A DNA stretch of 64,000 bases from Haladaptatus sp. QDMS2 (lineage in GTDB: Archaea > Halobacteriota > Halobacteria > Halobacteriales > Halococcaceae), in contig NZ_CP119791.1 of the NCBI RefSeq assembly GCF_029338295.1, forward strand, positions 2,852,001-2,916,000. Reading direction: 5' to 3'. The notes under the pieces were generated by a model that was not told the origin of the DNA, made no database searches, and was given only the letters and a program-made list of their open reading frames with translations. The position numbers were made by a program, and so were the translations under genes. Positions 33,554 through 41,418 of the stretch are shown here, in pieces. Every line of letters begins with the position of its first letter. The first letter of the stretch is position 1.

Positions 33554-34720
33554 ATGTACGACGACGAGACACTCGGCGCGGTTCGCGCTCAGCTCGAACG
33601 GGTCGCAGCGTACGACTTCTACGGAGCGAAGTTCGACAAAGCGGGCATCGACCCCGCGGCGATAGACTCGTGGGAGGATTTTCGCGACGTTCCGTTCACG
33701 ACCGCCGACGAACTCGAAGCCGACTTCGAGGCGAATCCACCGGAGGGCTCCTGCTACCCCGGCGAGTCGATGATTTGCTTCACCCCGATGGGCGACGACC
33801 TCAAGCCGGTCTTCGACACGCAACCGGATTTAGAACACATGGCGGCGGTGAACGCGACCGTCTTCGAACGCGCCAGCATCAGGCGCGGTGACCGGGTGCT
33901 CAACACGTTCGGCTACCACCTATTCGGGACAGGCCTGCTCATCCATCGCGGCTTAGAACAACTCGGCGCGGAGGTCATCCCGCTCGGCCCCGGCGATTCC
34001 GAGCAGGCGGCGAGCGTCATCGACGAATTCGACGTCGACGCCCTCATCGGGAATCCAAGCTACGCGCTGAAAATCGGTGCTGCGGGCGGGCACGTGAACC
34101 GCTTTGTCGGCGCGGGCGAACCGTTCACCTCGATTCCCGGCCTCCGCGAGGAAGTGAAGGAAGCACTCGGCTGTGAGACGGCGTGTGACTACTTCGGGTC
34201 GCGTCAGATTCTCCCGGTCGCCGCCGAGACCACCGCCGAGGACGGCCTGTACGTCACCACCGACTACGCGCTCGTCGAGGTCGTAGACCCGGACACGGGC
34301 GAAGTGGTCGGCCCCGGAAACCGCGGCGAACTCGTCGTCACGCACGTCAAAAAGGAGGGTGCACCGCTCGTCCGCTACCGCACCGGCGACCTCGCGGACG
34401 TGGGCGTGCGCGACGGCCGCGTCGTCCTGCCGAACGGCGTGATTGGGCGAACCGACGGCCGCCTGAAAGTGAAAGGCGTGAAGCTCTATCCCGAGGCTGT
34501 CGGCCTCGTCCTCGCTGGATTCGACGGTCTCACGGGCAACTACCGACTCACCGTCTCCCGGCCCGACGCGACCGACCACCTCGCCATCGTCTGCGAGGGG
34601 GAGGCAGACCGCGAGGAACTGCGGGACGCCCTCGCAGAGCGTCTGCTCATCAAACCGAACGAGGTCGAACTCGTCGCAGAACTCGAAGACGGTCCCTCGG
34701 TCGTGGACGAACGCTACTGA
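33554..34720 (+). CDS. PaaK-like CoA ligase (short AMP-binding enzyme)
   Basis: 388 residues from ATG 33554 (MYDDETLGAVRAQLERVAAYDFY). ANL-superfamily enzyme similar to phenylacetate-CoA ligase: FYGAKFDKAGIDPAAIDSWEDF, a phosphate-loop-like CFTPMGDDLKPVF, GYHLFGTGLLIHRG, CDYFGS, GELVVTHVKKEG and PLVRYRTGDLADVGVRDG (hinge region) and GVIGRTDGRLKVKGVKLYPE. It is about 40 residues shorter than PaaK, and the P-loop STGTTG is replaced by TPMGDD, so adenylation may be altered. Neighbours (thioesterase, SDR, enoyl-CoA hydratase) point to acyl-CoA metabolism. Confidence 0.75.
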   Translation: MYDDETLGAVRAQLERVAAYDFYGAKFDKAGIDPAAIDSWEDFRDVPFTTADELEADFEANPPEGSCYPGESMICFTPMGDDLKPVFDTQPDLEHMAAVNATVFERASIRRGDRVLNTFGYHLFGTGLLIHRGLEQLGAEVIPLGPGDSEQAASVIDEFDVDALIGNPSYALKIGAAGGHVNRFVGAGEPFTSIPGLREEVKEALGCETACDYFGSRQILPVAAETTAEDGLYVTTDYALVEVVDPDTGEVVGPGNRGELVVTHVKKEGAPLVRYRTGDLADVGVRDGRVVLPNGVIGRTDGRLKVKGVKLYPEAVGLVLAGFDGLTGNYRLTVSRPDATDHLAIVCEGEADREELRDALAERLLIKPNEVELVAELEDGPSVVDERY

Positions 34721-34756
34721 GCGACCGTCCACACCGCGAACCGTGCGACCCAGCCG

Positions 34757-35527
34757 CTACCCGTTCATCGTCAGACCGCCCGACACAGAGAGCACCTGTC
34801 CGGTGACGAATCCCGCGTCGTCAGAGGCGAAGTAGGCCACCGCCGCGGCCACGTCTTCGGGTTCGGTCATTCGCCCGAGGGGAATCTGTTTGGCCATGCT
34901 GCCGAGAATCTTTTCTGCGAGTTCTGACTCCTCGCGCATCGCTCGCGTCAGGGGCGTGTCCGCGGGACCCGGCGCGACGACGTTGCAGGTAATCCCGTCA
35001 CGGGCGAGTTCCCGGGCGAGCGTCTTCGTGAACCCGATGACGCCGCCTTTTGCCCCCGAGTAGACGGCCTCGCCGGAACTGCCGACCCGGCCTGCGTCCG
35101 AGGCGATGTTGACGATGCGCCCACCCTCGTCGCGGTCGGTCATAATTTCCGCTGCCGCTCGCGAGCAGTAGAGTTGCCCCTTCAGGTTGATGTCGATGAT
35201 GCGGTCCCAGACGCCGGGGTCCTGTTTGAGGAACCACTCCATGCGGTCCCACCCGGCGTTGTTCACGAGCACGTCGAGGCGACCTGTCTCCTCGACCGTC
35301 GCCGCCATCGCGGCCCGCACGTCTTCTAAGTCGGTCACATCTGCAACGGCGGCGAACGCCTCGTCGCCACCTTCCCGAATCGCCGCGACTGTCTCTGCGG
35401 CCCGGTCTGCGTCGATGTCGTTTACCGCCACGGTCGCCCCTTCCTCGGCGAGTCGCGTTGCGATAGCCGCGCCGATACCCCCGCCGCTGCCGGTGACGAA
35501 CGCCGTCTTTCCTGCGAGTCCGCGCAT
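34757..35527 (-). CDS. Short-chain dehydrogenase/reductase (FabG-like)
   Basis: 256 residues, classical SDR. TGSGGGIGAAIATRL is the NAD(P) glycine motif (about residues 12-26), NDIDADR is the cofactor-specificity loop (Asp, so NAD-type is likely), NNAGWDRM is the structural motif, and the catalytic YSGAKGG (Tyr, Lys) follows IASDAGRVGSSGEAV. Substrate-loop PGPADTPLTRAM. It is probably a 3-hydroxyacyl-CoA or 3-oxoacyl reductase in the acyl-CoA cluster with the adjacent enoyl-CoA hydratase gene (divergent, 55 bases away). Confidence 0.88.
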   Translation of the reverse strand: MRGLAGKTAFVTGSGGGIGAAIATRLAEEGATVAVNDIDADRAAETVAAIREGGDEAFAAVADVTDLEDVRAAMAATVEETGRLDVLVNNAGWDRMEWFLKQDPGVWDRIIDINLKGQLYCSRAAAEIMTDRDEGGRIVNIASDAGRVGSSGEAVYSGAKGGVIGFTKTLARELARDGITCNVVAPGPADTPLTRAMREESELAEKILGSMAKQIPLGRMTEPEDVAAAVAYFASDDAGFVTGQVLSVSGGLTMNG

Positions 35528-35552
35528 GGCCGAATCGACTCCCGCAGAGGAG

Positions 35553-35558
35553 TTATAC
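35553..35558 (+). promoter_or_regulatory. TATA box of enoyl-CoA hydratase gene
   Basis: TTATAC, 25-27 bases before ATG 35583, leaderless geometry. A semi-palindromic TGTTTCC-A-CGGAACA lies between it and the start. Confidence 0.45.
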
Positions 35559-35582
35559 TATTGGGGTGTGTTTCCACGGAAC

Positions 35583-36398
35583 ATGTCCTACGAGCGAATC
35601 GTCCACGAGACCCTCGCGGCAGACGACCGAATCGCCGCCGTCCGCCTCGACAACCCGGACCGACACAACGTCTTGGACGAGCGGATGGTGCTCGAACTCT
35701 ACGACGCCTTCGACCGGGCCGACCAGGATGCCGCTGTGCAGGGCATCCTCCTGACTTCGACGAGCGACACGTTTTGCGCCGGGGCTGATTTGGGCGAACT
35801 CAACGGCCTCACGTTCGAGGAAGGCGCGCGCTGGCTCACCACCTACTTCGAGGCAATCGACATGCTTCGGGACACGGGCAAACCCGCCGTCGCCGCCATC
35901 GAGGGCACCTGCGTCGCCGGCGGCAACGAACTCGTGATGGGGTGTGACCTCATCGTCGCCGGTGAGTCTGCCCGCTTTGGCCAGCCAGAGGTCGGCGTCG
36001 GCTCGACTGCCGCGGGGGGTGGGGTCCAACTGCTCCCGCTCATCGTCGGCGAGAAGCGCGCCCGGGAGATGCTTCTGACTGGCTCCCTGCTCTCTGCAGT
36101 CGAAGCAGAACGTATCGGCCTCATCAATCGGACGGTCGAGGACGGAACCGCCGAGGACGCGGCCGTCGAACTGCTCCAGACCATCGTGGACACGAAGAGT
36201 CCACAGGCCTACCGTACCATCAAGACCATCCTCAAGCCGTGGACGAACTTCGGCCTGCTCGCAGAGGAGATGGCCCGCGACATGACCGCGAACGTCTGGG
36301 CCTCAGCAGAGTTCACAGAGCGCGCCGACGCCTTCCTGAAGCGCGAGGAACTGAAACCCCGCGAGTTCACCGGCACCCAACCCCGGACGCGAGACTGA
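35583..36398 (+). CDS. Enoyl-CoA hydratase/isomerase family protein
   Basis: 271 residues from ATG 35583 (MSYERIVHETLAADDRIAAV). Crotonase fold: RLDNPDRHNVLDERMV at the CoA end, TFCAGADLGEL oxyanion hole 1, TCVAGGNELVMGCDLIVAG oxyanion hole 2, and FGQPEVGVGSTAAGGGVQLL, where the catalytic Glu position is Glu in QPEVG. The second catalytic Glu is replaced by Gly/Ser-rich residues, so it may be an isomerase or a variant hydratase. It probably acts on 2-enoyl-CoA in beta-oxidation with the divergent SDR. Own TATA box at 35553-35558. Confidence 0.88.
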   Translation: MSYERIVHETLAADDRIAAVRLDNPDRHNVLDERMVLELYDAFDRADQDAAVQGILLTSTSDTFCAGADLGELNGLTFEEGARWLTTYFEAIDMLRDTGKPAVAAIEGTCVAGGNELVMGCDLIVAGESARFGQPEVGVGSTAAGGGVQLLPLIVGEKRAREMLLTGSLLSAVEAERIGLINRTVEDGTAEDAAVELLQTIVDTKSPQAYRTIKTILKPWTNFGLLAEEMARDMTANVWASAEFTERADAFLKREELKPREFTGTQPRTRD

Positions 36399-36445
36399 CT
36401 GCGACGCAAACACTCTTCTCACTGCTCTGTGGAGGATTACTGTTG

Positions 36446-37474
36446 ATGACAGCTCTGACTTCGGTTTTCGAAACCTTAGCCACCCGGGAAGCGCGTGACT
36501 CGTCTCCACTCTACGAATCACTCGCACATTCTGTCGCCGCCGACCCCAAACTCCTCGCCCTCGCCGGACACTCACCTGCCGACCAACCAGCACCGAACCT
36601 GCTGTTCGCCGCCGTCCAGTATCTCTTGTTCAACCGGCCCGACCACCCGCTCGCGGCGTACTTTTCGAGCATCGTCGACGACCCAGCATCGCCCGCCGAG
36701 GAAGCTGACCAACTGTTCAGAGAATTCTGCCTGGAGAATCGAGCGACACTCGTCGCCCTCCTCGGGTCACGCCGGGTGCAGACGAACGTTCTCGGCCGCA
36801 GTTCGATTCTCCTCCCCGTGTTCGAACACGTCTCCCACCGAACCGACCAAACCCCGCTCGGCCTCGTCGAAATCGGCTGTAGCGCCGGCCTGAACCTGCT
36901 CTGGGACCGCTACGGCTACGAGTACGGCGGGCAGTGGCGAGTGGGCGACCCAGCCGCTCCGCTCCAGTTGTCCTGCGACGTCCGAAACGACGGCGTCCCA
37001 CCACTCCCAGAATCGCTTCCTGCGGTCGGGTCGCGTCTCGGTATCAACCTCAACACGCTCTCGGTGGAGAACGAAGCGGACGTCAAGTGGCTCCGTGCGC
37101 TCATCTGGCCGGAACATGAGTCCCGTCGCGAACGAATCGAGGCCGCCGTCTCTGTGGCTCGCGAGTCACCACCGGAACTCGTCGAAGGCGACGCGCTCGC
37201 CGACCTGAAAACGCTCTGCAACCGCGTCCCAGAAGACGAACACCTCTGCATATACAACACGCACGTCCTCTACCAGTTCACCGAAGAACAGCAAGCTGAC
37301 TTCGCGGCCCTCGTCGCCGACATCGGCCAGTCACGAGACCTGTTCTGGGCGAACTGGGAGTGGCACGGCGAGACGCCCGAAGTCCGGTACGTTGCGTACG
37401 AAAATGGCGAGAAATCGGCTGGCACGCTCGCGGCCTACGAGGCGCACGGTCGGTGGATCGACTGGCACGAATAG
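36446..37474 (+). CDS. DUF2332 family protein
   Basis: 342 residues from ATG 36446, which has GGAGG (36431-36435) upstream as a possible Shine-Dalgarno. DUF2332 landmarks: LLALAGHSPADQPAPNLLFA, VEIGCSAGLNLLWDRYGYEY, which resembles a SAM-binding loop, GINLNTLSVENEADVKWLRALIWPEH, and YNTHVLYQFTEEQ. The fold appears to be Rossmann-like and a methyltransferase activity is plausible but not shown. It lies directly before a class I methyltransferase gene. Confidence 0.82.
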   Translation: MTALTSVFETLATREARDSSPLYESLAHSVAADPKLLALAGHSPADQPAPNLLFAAVQYLLFNRPDHPLAAYFSSIVDDPASPAEEADQLFREFCLENRATLVALLGSRRVQTNVLGRSSILLPVFEHVSHRTDQTPLGLVEIGCSAGLNLLWDRYGYEYGGQWRVGDPAAPLQLSCDVRNDGVPPLPESLPAVGSRLGINLNTLSVENEADVKWLRALIWPEHESRRERIEAAVSVARESPPELVEGDALADLKTLCNRVPEDEHLCIYNTHVLYQFTEEQQADFAALVADIGQSRDLFWANWEWHGETPEVRYVAYENGEKSAGTLAAYEAHGRWIDWHE

Positions 37475-37528
37475 GCTGACGACGCTGGGCCTATACGCTT
37501 TTCACGGTACGTCGAGTCGGCCGAGACG

Positions 37529-38146
37529 ATGGACTTCGAGACCTGTGAGGCACGCTACGAACAGGAGGAGTACTACTGGGGAACCGAGCCGAACGACCTG
37601 GCTCGCAAAACTGCGTCCCTCGTTTCGACAGCGAACACGACGCCCACGGTCATCGACATCGGAGCAGGCGAAGGCCGTGACGTGGTGTACTTCGCAAAAC
37701 AGGGCTTCGACGCCTACGCTACAGACGTCTCCCCGAACGGCCTCGAAAAGGCGCGTCAACTGGCTGCCGCCCACGGTGTGGCTATCGAGACGCTCGAAGC
37801 CGACGCGAACGAACTGGCACTCCCAGAACCCGTCGACGTGGTCTATTCGTGTGGCGCGATTCAGTACATCCAGCCAGAAAATCGCGACGCACAGTTCCAG
37901 CACTTCCAGGAGATGACGAATCCCGGTGGCATCCACACGATGTTCGCGTTCGTAGACCACCCAGCCGTTCCGACGGCTCCCGACTGGACCGAGAACGAAT
38001 ATTTCTACGAACAGGGTGAATTGGAATCGTACTACTCGTCGTGGAACGTTCTCGAACGCGACACCCTCATCTTCGAGAACGAATCGGGCGGTGAATCCCA
38101 CCAACACGCCGCAGAAATCGTCATCGCGAAGAACCCGACGGCGTAA
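37529..38146 (+). CDS. Class I SAM-dependent methyltransferase
   Basis: 205 residues from ATG 37529. TehB-like: start with YYWGTEPNDLARKTA, SAM motif I VIDIGAGEGRDVVYFA, motif II ATDVSPNGLEKARQLA, motif post-II DANELALPEPVDVVYSCGA (acidic loop) and IQYIQPENRD. It transfers methyl to a small molecule, possibly a thiol or an oxyanion. Substrate unknown. It is 54 bases after the DUF2332 gene and convergent with the amidohydrolase gene 3 bases away. Confidence 0.83.
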   Translation: MDFETCEARYEQEEYYWGTEPNDLARKTASLVSTANTTPTVIDIGAGEGRDVVYFAKQGFDAYATDVSPNGLEKARQLAAAHGVAIETLEADANELALPEPVDVVYSCGAIQYIQPENRDAQFQHFQEMTNPGGIHTMFAFVDHPAVPTAPDWTENEYFYEQGELESYYSSWNVLERDTLIFENESGGESHQHAAEIVIAKNPTA

Positions 38147-38149
38147 CGC

Positions 38150-38977
38150 TTACCCGAGGAACCGCTCTGCGGCCCCCCGGAACAACTGGTCGAATGCCTC
38201 GTCAGAGAGGTCGCGTTCGAGCAACAGCGCCCGTTCGTCGTCGTAGGGATACGGGATGTTCGGGTAATCAGAGCCGTACATAATCGACCCGGCGAGGTCC
38301 TCGATCACCGAATCGGGAATCGTCGCCGGGTCGAAGTCCATGAATCGCTGGGCCCCAGCGGACATCGCGAACGTCGTGTCGAGGAACACCTGTTCGTTCT
38401 CGCGGGCGCACTCGATGAACGCCTCGTGTTCGTAGGTTCCCATGTGGGCACAGCACGCCCGCACCTCGGGATAGTTCTCCACGAACTGGGCGAACTGGTC
38501 GTAACCGACGTGTGGGTTGTCGTGGAACATCGGCGCGGTACCGGCGTGGAACATGATGGGCCGGTCGTACTCGGCGGCCAACTCGAAGGCGGGGTCGAGG
38601 CGCGGGTCGGCGGGGCCACAGCCCTGGACCGGGCACTGGAATTTGAGGCCGCGTGCGCCGTTCTCGAACGCCCGTCTGACCACCGCGTCCACCTCGTCGT
38701 CGCCGTGGACGGTTGCAAAGGGCACGGCCATCTCGGAGTCGGCACACCGGGCGAGCACCCAGTCGTTGAGGTCGTCAGCGATGCCAGGCTTGTGGGCGTA
38801 AGGCAGGGCGATGTATCGGGAGACGCCTGCCTCCGTGAGTTCTGCCTCCATCGACTCGCGGTCGGTCGGGTGGTCGAACTCCCACGCGGCGGCGTCGTGG
38901 AGCGCATCGCGGATGGCAGCCATCAGCGTGTCCGGCATCAGGTGGACGTGGCAGTCGGTTGCTGGTGCGAAGGTCAT
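38150..38977 (-). CDS. Amidohydrolase_2 family metal-dependent hydrolase
   Basis: 275 residues, TIM-barrel hydrolase. Metal motif TDCHVHLMP near the start (HxH), RGLKFQCPVQGC, PIMFHAGTAPMFHDN with the metal His, VRACCAHMGTYEHEAF, YGSDYPNIPYPYDDER with the catalytic Asp. The family includes decarboxylases (ACMSD and resorcylate decarboxylase types) and hydrolases. It is the last gene of the Liv-type operon; its start overlaps the stop of the PaaI-like thioesterase by four bases. It probably acts on a product of the imported acid. Confidence 0.82.
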   Translation of the reverse strand: MTFAPATDCHVHLMPDTLMAAIRDALHDAAAWEFDHPTDRESMEAELTEAGVSRYIALPYAHKPGIADDLNDWVLARCADSEMAVPFATVHGDDEVDAVVRRAFENGARGLKFQCPVQGCGPADPRLDPAFELAAEYDRPIMFHAGTAPMFHDNPHVGYDQFAQFVENYPEVRACCAHMGTYEHEAFIECARENEQVFLDTTFAMSAGAQRFMDFDPATIPDSVIEDLAGSIMYGSDYPNIPYPYDDERALLLERDLSDEAFDQLFRGAAERFLG

Positions 38978-39390
38978 GGCGAGAGTTTGTACGTGCCGAC
39001 CCCGGTGGCACAGAGCGTGTCTCCGGCGCGAATCTCGATGTCGGCGACGCCAATCGACCCGCCCTTTCGGCGGAGCCTCGCGTTCCCGACGAGCGTCTCT
39101 TCGCCGGCGTGGCTGAGGTAATCGACGCGCATGTCGATGGTCGGCGTGTACCGGCCCAGATTTCCGACGAACAGCGCCGCGCCGGTCAGGTCCACGAGCG
39201 CCGAGAGGACGCCGCCGTGGATGGCGGGCACGTCGGGGTTGCCGACGAGGTCCTCGTCGAACGGAATGCGCGTCGTGGCCGTGTCTTCGGTAACCTCGAC
39301 GATTTCGATGCCGTGGGATTTGTGGAACGGCAAAATATCGAGAAGAGAGCGGGCGGTTTGCGTCCGGTCCATGGGGTCAGTTGTGGCCAT
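38974..39390 (-). CDS. PaaI-type hotdog thioesterase
   Basis: 138 residues. Hotdog fold with DILPFHKSHGIEIVE, then the catalytic-helix motif PAIHGGVLSALVDLTGAAL (HGG-D), DMRVDYLSHAG and GNARLRRKGGSIGVADIEI. It cleaves acyl-CoA thioesters, often phenylacetyl or similar. Situated three bases after LivM and overlapping the amidohydrolase by four bases, it belongs to the same operon. Confidence 0.85.
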   Translation of the reverse strand: MATTDPMDRTQTARSLLDILPFHKSHGIEIVEVTEDTATTRIPFDEDLVGNPDVPAIHGGVLSALVDLTGAALFVGNLGRYTPTIDMRVDYLSHAGEETLVGNARLRRKGGSIGVADIEIRAGDTLCATGVGTYKLSP

Positions 39391-39393
39391 CCG

Positions 39394-40425
39394 CTAATAG
39401 GCGTATGGCCACTTCCTGAGATATTCCTTGAGCTGGCCGAGCGCAGCCAGCACCCCCTTTGGCTCGACGGCCAGCACGATGATGATGACCGCGCCGAAGA
39501 TGACGGGAATCAGCGCCGTCGCGTCGCCGGCGTACGCCGTGAAGAAGTTCCGCAGGTAATCGAGCAGGAACGACACGACGGCCACGCCGAGCAGCGCGCC
39601 CCAGACCCGTCCGAGGCCGCCAAACAGCAACATGACGTAGTGTTCCAGCGTCAGCTCGATGGTGAAGAAGCCGGGGTCCAAGAAGCCAATCCAGATGGCG
39701 TAGAGGCCCCCGGAGAAGCCAATCATGAACCCGCCGATGGCGAACGCGAGCAGTTTGTTCTGGAACACGTTGATGCCCAGCACGGCGGCCGCGAGGTCGT
39801 TCTCGTGGACCGCACGGAACGACCGGCCGATGCCCGTCCGACTCAGGTTGAGCGAGAGCATCGCAAAGAGAAGCATCGAGACGAGCGCGACGAAGTAGAT
39901 GTCCGTCCGCGAACTCACCGAGACGAACCCGCCGATGAGGCCGACGTCCACGGGAATCGACTGCTGGACGCCGCCGTGGATAAACGTCGCCTTGTCGTTC
40001 AGGAAGAACCACTCGGCGATGAACTGCAGGGCGAGCGTCGAAATGGCGATGTAGAAGCCCTTGACGCGGAAGGCGGGCAGGCCGAAGGCCACCGCGACGC
40101 CCGCGGCGACGAGGCCGCCAATGACCATCGAGGGCAGCAGTCCCGCCCCCGTCCCGAGCATCCGCGAGGTGCTGTACGCGCCGATCGCCATGAACGCCCC
40201 CTGCGCGAGGACGATTTCCCCGGCGTAGCCGAGGATGACGTTCAGGCCGAGCACCGCGATGGCGAAGATGTAAATCTTCGACAGCAGCGACACCGTCCCG
40301 CCGCCCAGCACGAACGGGAGCAAGAACGGAATCGGCAGGGCGAGTGCCAGCGCGATGCGCTGGGTTCGCCAGCGGAACAGGCCCATCCGTGACCCGTAGT
40401 CCGTGAAGTACTCACCGCAGGGCAT
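39394..40425 (-). CDS. livM: Branched-chain amino acid-type ABC permease LivM
   Basis: 343 residues with about nine membrane helices. Family features: LGLNVILGYAGEIVLAQGAF near 60-80 and FRAVHENDLAAAVLGINVF, the cytoplasmic loop for ATPase contact, plus GGLGRVWGALLGVAVV. It pairs with LivH. The N-terminus MPCGEYFTDYGSRMGLFRW is polar and cytosolic. It lies 54 bases after LivH. In this operon the permease may carry a carboxylic acid rather than an amino acid. Confidence 0.9.
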   Translation of the reverse strand: MPCGEYFTDYGSRMGLFRWRTQRIALALALPIPFLLPFVLGGGTVSLLSKIYIFAIAVLGLNVILGYAGEIVLAQGAFMAIGAYSTSRMLGTGAGLLPSMVIGGLVAAGVAVAFGLPAFRVKGFYIAISTLALQFIAEWFFLNDKATFIHGGVQQSIPVDVGLIGGFVSVSSRTDIYFVALVSMLLFAMLSLNLSRTGIGRSFRAVHENDLAAAVLGINVFQNKLLAFAIGGFMIGFSGGLYAIWIGFLDPGFFTIELTLEHYVMLLFGGLGRVWGALLGVAVVSFLLDYLRNFFTAYAGDATALIPVIFGAVIIIVLAVEPKGVLAALGQLKEYLRKWPYAY

Positions 40426-40479
40426 GGGACACCTCCGCGATGGAAACGAGCGACCGGTTGAGTGAAGTGCAGAACATGG

Positions 40480-41418
40480 TCAAATCCTCTCGATGCGTTC
40501 GGTGCCGAACAGGCCGTAGGGTAACACGACGATGATGAACAGCAGGAAGATGAGCGGCAGGACGGGGCCAAAGCCCGGCCCCACGATTGGCTCGACGTAG
40601 AACGTCCCCAGCTCCTGGAGGAGGCCAACGACGATTGCGCCGATGAACGCTCCCGGCACGCTGTCCAACCCGCCGAACACGACGGCGACGAAGATGATGA
40701 TGCCGGTGGTTTCGATGTTGAACCCGGCCCCACCGTTGGCCATCGCGAGCAGGATGCCGCCGATTGCGGTGATGGCAATCGACAGCGTCCACGCGATGAT
40801 GATGGTGCGCTCGATGGAGACGCCGAGGGCCATCGCGGCCTGCTGGTCTGACGCCGCCGCCCGGAGAATCGACCCCGTGACGGTGTAACGGAAGAACAGC
40901 ATGAGCGCGATGACGACGGCCAGCGAGAGCACGACGCCGATGGCGAACGGTCCGCTTATCTCCGCGCCGAGCGGGAGCGGAACGTTCCAGTCGGGTAGAA
41001 TCGAGGCGGGATACGCCCGGAAGTTCGGCCCGACGAGGAAGCGGATGAACCCGCTGAAGATGCCACCCAGCGCGAGGGTGACGATGATGACCGACAGCAC
41101 GGGTTCGCCGATGAAAAAGCGGAAGATGGCGCGTTCTAACAGGATGCCGAGCAAGATGCCGACCAGAATGGTCGCCACTAGCGCGCCAATGCCGCCAAGT
41201 CCGGCCACCGACCCCGATGGGACGAACCAGACGATGCTCGGCGCGGCGAAGATAGCGACGAAGTACGCGCCGACGAGCGCCAACTGCCCCTGGGCGAAGT
41301 TGAGCACGCCGGTCACCTTGTAGATGAGCGAAAACCCCATCGCGATGAGCGCGTAGATTGCGCCGATACCGATGCCCGCGACGATGGTCGCGAAGAGGTT
41401 GCCAGCGTCAACCATCAA
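40480..41418 (-). CDS. livH: Branched-chain amino acid-type ABC permease LivH
   Basis: 312 residues, about eight membrane helices. YALIAMGFSLIYKVTGVLNFAQG and EDxx-type coupling loop RAAASDQQAAMALGVSIERT are typical of LivH, followed by GGLDSVPGAFIGAIVVG. Its ATG overlaps the stop of the acyl-CoA ligase by four bases, so the embedded ligase and permease are translationally coupled. It forms a heterodimer with LivM. Confidence 0.9.
   Translation of the reverse strand: MMVDAGNLFATIVAGIGIGAIYALIAMGFSLIYKVTGVLNFAQGQLALVGAYFVAIFAAPSIVWFVPSGSVAGLGGIGALVATILVGILLGILLERAIFRFFIGEPVLSVIIVTLALGGIFSGFIRFLVGPNFRAYPASILPDWNVPLPLGAEISGPFAIGVVLSLAVVIALMLFFRYTVTGSILRAAASDQQAAMALGVSIERTIIIAWTLSIAITAIGGILLAMANGGAGFNIETTGIIIFVAVVFGGLDSVPGAFIGAIVVGLLQELGTFYVEPIVGPGFGPVLPLIFLLFIIVVLPYGLFGTERIERI

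Noticed and set aside
38959-40392. 477-codon plus-strand frame opposite the hotdog and LivM genes
   Set aside because: Low-complexity Glu/Arg/Asp-rich translation of a GC-rich antisense strand. The minus-strand genes fit known families.
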